Made by a program: the position numbers and the translations under genes. A DNA stretch of 64,000 nt from Victivallis lenta (GTDB lineage Bacteria; Verrucomicrobiota; Lentisphaeria; Victivallales; Victivallaceae), in contig NZ_VUNS01000009.1 in the NCBI RefSeq assembly GCF_009695545.1, positions 1 through 64,000 of the forward strand, read 5' to 3'. This document shows positions 61,493-64,000 of this stretch, one piece after another. A model generated the notes under the pieces. The model saw only the letters and a list, made by a program, of their open reading frames with translations, did no database searches and was not told the origin of the DNA. Each line of letters begins with the position of its first letter. Positions within the stretch are counted from its first letter, which is position 1.

Positions 61493-64000
61493 TCAGGGCA
61501 GCGGCGCATAGCCGGGCAGCTGCGTGATATCGGCGGCGGGGACGCGTTCCTTCGCTCCCGGCTCCGGCGGATAGGCGCGGTCGAGCAGAAGCCCGGTCGC
61601 CGCCGCCGCCGGAGCGATCGTCTCCCAGACCGTATATTCGCTCGCCGCGACGGAGTACGGCTCGACGTTCGCCCAGCGGCGCCAGATCGGCCACGCCCGC
61701 GACAGGAGCTTCGCGCTTTCGTCCTCGGCAAGTTCCCTGCCGCCGCGGAGCGACAGCGGCAGAAGCGATTTCGAAATGCCGGCGAAACCGGCTTCGGGCC
61801 GCTTGCCGTAATAGAGCCCGTGCGCCAGCCGGACATCGTCCCGCGCGATGCCGTAGGTGTTGCGGTACGGCGTGATGCCGGGGACGAACTCCGCGATCCC
61901 GTCGGCGTAGCTCGTAAAGTCGAGGAAGCGGACCGGACAGCGGTAGCCGAGCCCGCTGGTCATCGTCGTCCCGTTCGGATTCGCCCCGTTGTGGAAATCG
62001 TTGCAGAGATAGGCCGCATCGAGAAAACTCTTTTCCCCCGAATAAGCGTAAGCGGCCAGCAGCGTCAGCGCGCGCCGGAGCGGATGACAGTTCCCCCAGG
62101 ACATCCTGCCCGCCTTCCAGTTCCGCGCGCCGTACCACGCAATCCGGTACGGATAGCCGCCATCGATCTGCCCGGCCATCTCGCGGGCTTCCTGAACAAC
62201 CCTGCCGGTCCAGAAGCGGCGGAGCTCCCCGAACTCCTCCAGCCGGTCCCGGAAAACCTCGAGCTCGACGAACAGAAACGGCGACCAGCGCCATGACTCC
62301 CGCCGGATCAGGTCAGCCAGCTCCTTCCCTCTCCCCGCAAGCGGTTCGAGATAAGCGGCATCGCCGTACAGCAGCCGGAGATTCGCACCGGCTTTGAGCA
62401 GGAATTCCGCCGGCAGCTCCTTCGGTTCGCGGTAGCTGATCATCTGCTTGCGCTTGTCCAGGTAATACGAATAATACTGAATCTTCCGGTTCGCCGGATT
62501 CAGGGCATACTCCCAGGCCCGGCGCGCCGACTCCCGGCAGAGCTCCGAACCGGCGGCATCCCCGGCCTGCCGCAGCGCGAGCGCGAGCATCGACGCATAG
62601 GCGGCATATTCGAGCGTGCCCGCCCGGGTCGCCAGGGAGAGCCGGAACGGTTTCTGCGGGCTCGACGGCAGGTACTCGGCCGGTGTCGGGTGATGATCGG
62701 TCTCGATCCAGGTTCCGACGCCGCCGTCCGGCTGCTGCGCGAGCCGCAGGTGTTCGAGTCCCCAGCGCGCCTCGTCGAGAATGTCCGGCACGCCGTTGCC
62801 GCTCTCCGGAAGATCGAGCTGCCCGTCGCTGAAGTTCTCCGGTTTCAGCAGATACGCCGCAGCCAGGTCACCGACGATCGACAGGTGGCAGGGACGGCGG
62901 TCGAAGTCGGCCGCATCGTGCCAGCCGCCGGGCAGGAACAGCGGCTCCGGGTCGGCCGGAAGATTCTCCGCAATCAGGTTGAAATGCTTGACGGATATGC
63001 TGTTGCCGTGTGAATCGAAGAATCCCCAGTCGCGCGTTTTCCCTTTCGGAGCGGCGTTGTACTGACCGTCGTCCGGCGGGAACGTGCCGCGCAGGACTTC
63101 GCGGTGGCAGAGCGGCGTCGTCCAGTTCGTATACGGCTTCTCCTTTGCGATCCCGCAGCGCTTGTGGTAGAGCCCGCGGGCGTGGATGTAGAAGGCGTCG
63201 GCGATGCTGCGGCCGTCGATCCGGAAATCCGGACTGCGGCCGATGCCGGGCACGCGCAGGAAATAGGTTCCCGGCGCCGAAACGGACGAAAAATCGAGCT
63301 CCGCCGTCTCTTCGCCGGTAAATGGCGTCCCCTGCGGCGAAACCGGGTCCTCCATCCGCGCCGCGACCGGACCGGAAAACACCGCACTGCCGGTCGCCGC
63401 ATCGCACAGCTCGAAGCTCCTGCCGATATATTCCTTCATCGGCAGCGGCCCCGCGTCGCCGAGCCATGCGCCGAGATACGCATATTTGCGCCGGGCCTGC
63501 GGCGCATAACCGAGCTGGTTCTGTTTGAACAGGAGGGACGGCACATTGTCCGGGTCGAACCGGTAAGCGAGCGTCTCGCCGGTCGGCAGTGAAATCACAT
63601 AGCCCGCCCCCGGCGCCAGCGGCTCCGCAAAACGCAGGAAGACGAAGTGCGCGACATCGGCGTTCCGCGTCAGCCGCTCCCGTCCGTTCCCGTCCGGAAA
63701 GCGGGCCGCGCCGGTCGGATTCAGCCAGTAACCGGCCTTTTCGACGGCGTGCGCGCTTCCGGCGGCGTCCGTCACCCGGATGCGGTCGAACTGCTGAAGC
63801 ATCCCGGCGATCTCCGGCCGGTACCGGCCGATCACCCCGGCGGCGGAAAAGTTGAGGCCGAACGTCCGCTTCCACTCCGGCGACGGCTGCCGGCAGAGCT
63901 CCTTCAGCGCCTCAAGCTTCTCGGCGGCGTAGCGTTCGCGCAGAAAACTGGTATAATCGCCGGTCAGCGCCAGCGTCCTCCCGTCGAGATGCTCGATTCT
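61493..64000 (-). CDS. GH9-type glycoside hydrolase, partial (5' end outside window)
   Basis: At least 835 residues; the reading frame is open to the last base of the window, so the N-terminus and signal peptide are missing. An Ig-like CelD_N-type domain (FKQNQLGYAPQARRKYAYLG, PGTYFLRVPGIGRSPDF) precedes the (alpha/alpha)6 GH9 barrel with PGGWHDAADFDRRPCHLSIV (catalytic Asp region), LPESGNGVPDILDEARWGLE, and NDFHNGANPNGTTMTSGLGY. A Glu in ASEYTVWETIAP may be the proton donor. Family members are endo- or exo-beta-glucanases. Only 17 nt separate its stop from the phosphodiesterase start, so it belongs to the EPS operon, perhaps trimming the polymer. Confidence 0.87.
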   Translation of the reverse strand, partial: RIEHLDGRTLALTGDYTSFLRERYAAEKLEALKELCRQPSPEWKRTFGLNFSAAGVIGRYRPEIAGMLQQFDRIRVTDAAGSAHAVEKAGYWLNPTGAARFPDGNGRERLTRNADVAHFVFLRFAEPLAPGAGYVISLPTGETLAYRFDPDNVPSLLFKQNQLGYAPQARRKYAYLGAWLGDAGPLPMKEYIGRSFELCDAATGSAVFSGPVAARMEDPVSPQGTPFTGEETAELDFSSVSAPGTYFLRVPGIGRSPDFRIDGRSIADAFYIHARGLYHKRCGIAKEKPYTNWTTPLCHREVLRGTFPPDDGQYNAAPKGKTRDWGFFDSHGNSISVKHFNLIAENLPADPEPLFLPGGWHDAADFDRRPCHLSIVGDLAAAYLLKPENFSDGQLDLPESGNGVPDILDEARWGLEHLRLAQQPDGGVGTWIETDHHPTPAEYLPSSPQKPFRLSLATRAGTLEYAAYASMLALALRQAGDAAGSELCRESARRAWEYALNPANRKIQYYSYYLDKRKQMISYREPKELPAEFLLKAGANLRLLYGDAAYLEPLAGRGKELADLIRRESWRWSPFLFVELEVFRDRLEEFGELRRFWTGRVVQEAREMAGQIDGGYPYRIAWYGARNWKAGRMSWGNCHPLRRALTLLAAYAYSGEKSFLDAAYLCNDFHNGANPNGTTMTSGLGYRCPVRFLDFTSYADGIAEFVPGITPYRNTYGIARDDVRLAHGLYYGKRPEAGFAGISKSLLPLSLRGGRELAEDESAKLLSRAWPIWRRWANVEPYSVAASEYTVWETIAPAAAATGLLLDRAYPPEPGAKERVPAADITQLPGYAPLP

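Noticed and set aside
1-64000. CRISPR arrays, tRNA or rRNA genes, insertion sequences.
   Set aside because: No regularly spaced repeats, transposase motifs or RNA gene signatures were recognised by eye; a covariance search could still find a tRNA.

Overview
The window is a GC-rich (visibly above 60 %) bacterial chromosome segment that best fits a Lentisphaerota/Victivallales-type gut bacterium. This placement is an inference from gene content: there is no rRNA or marker phylogeny here. The content that suggests it is: short prepilin-like proteins starting [16 protein letters not shown], each beside a very large secreted glycosidase; a GntR regulator fused to a solute-binding domain; a ROK and a LacI regulator; GH42-, GH95- and GH9-like enzymes; a Ser/Thr kinase with a sensor domain; and house-keeping genes (mnmA, rlmH, clpC, arfB, dgt). 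No tRNA, rRNA, CRISPR array or insertion sequence was seen. Many intergenic gaps carry sigma-70-like promoters (TTGxxx, 16-17 bp, TATxxT) at readable positions.

Layout. 1-4.6 kb: a glycan or lipid-carrier related cluster (TMTC/PMT-like membrane protein with TPRs, a methyltransferase, a DPM1-like GT2), a small secreted protein and a second methyltransferase. 4.6-9.5 kb: arfB with a coupled unknown gene, a small membrane protein, a dGTPase and an MsbA-type ABC exporter. 9.6-11.8 kb: an isolated phage head module (scaffold-like, SU10-type major capsid, head-completion-like) with no terminase, portal or tail. 12.3-15.2 kb: a secreted clan GH-A glycosidase. 15.5-18 kb: rubrerythrin, then an ibrB/ibrA-like pair (ParB-like and PAPS-reductase-like), also of prophage type. 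18.2-25 kb: M32 carboxypeptidase, ROK repressor, kinase-TM-Cache receptor, GntR-SBP regulator. 25.1-34.5 kb: pseudopilin, GH42-like enzyme and two large secreted propeller-type proteins. 34.5-40.4 kb: rlmH, mnmA, clpC, a LOG protein and a CAT-like acetyltransferase. 40.4-44 kb: a small secreted protein, a polytopic membrane protein ending in a pilin-like helix, an SGNH hydrolase whose catalytic blocks are in circularly permuted order, a membrane protein and a decayed SPFH gene. 44.2-53 kb: a LacI-controlled pseudopilin plus 1441-residue glycosidase module, and a divergent GH95 enzyme. 53-64 kb: one tightly overlapping exopolysaccharide operon on the minus strand (GH9, phosphodiesterase, flippase, STAS protein, GT2, two GT4, and a GT4-GT26 fusion); the GH9 gene runs off the window.

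How it works together (inference): glycan foraging modules are built as a dedicated regulator plus a pseudopilin plus a large secreted glycosidase. This design occurs twice, once with GntR-SBP and once with LacI. The EPS operon would make and export a surface polymer with possible STAS-domain control. The most unusual items are the permuted SGNH hydrolase, the pilin-like domain on a polytopic membrane protein, the orphan capsid module, the repeated regulator-pseudopilin-glycosidase modules and the possible STAS remnant on the GT4-GT26 fusion.
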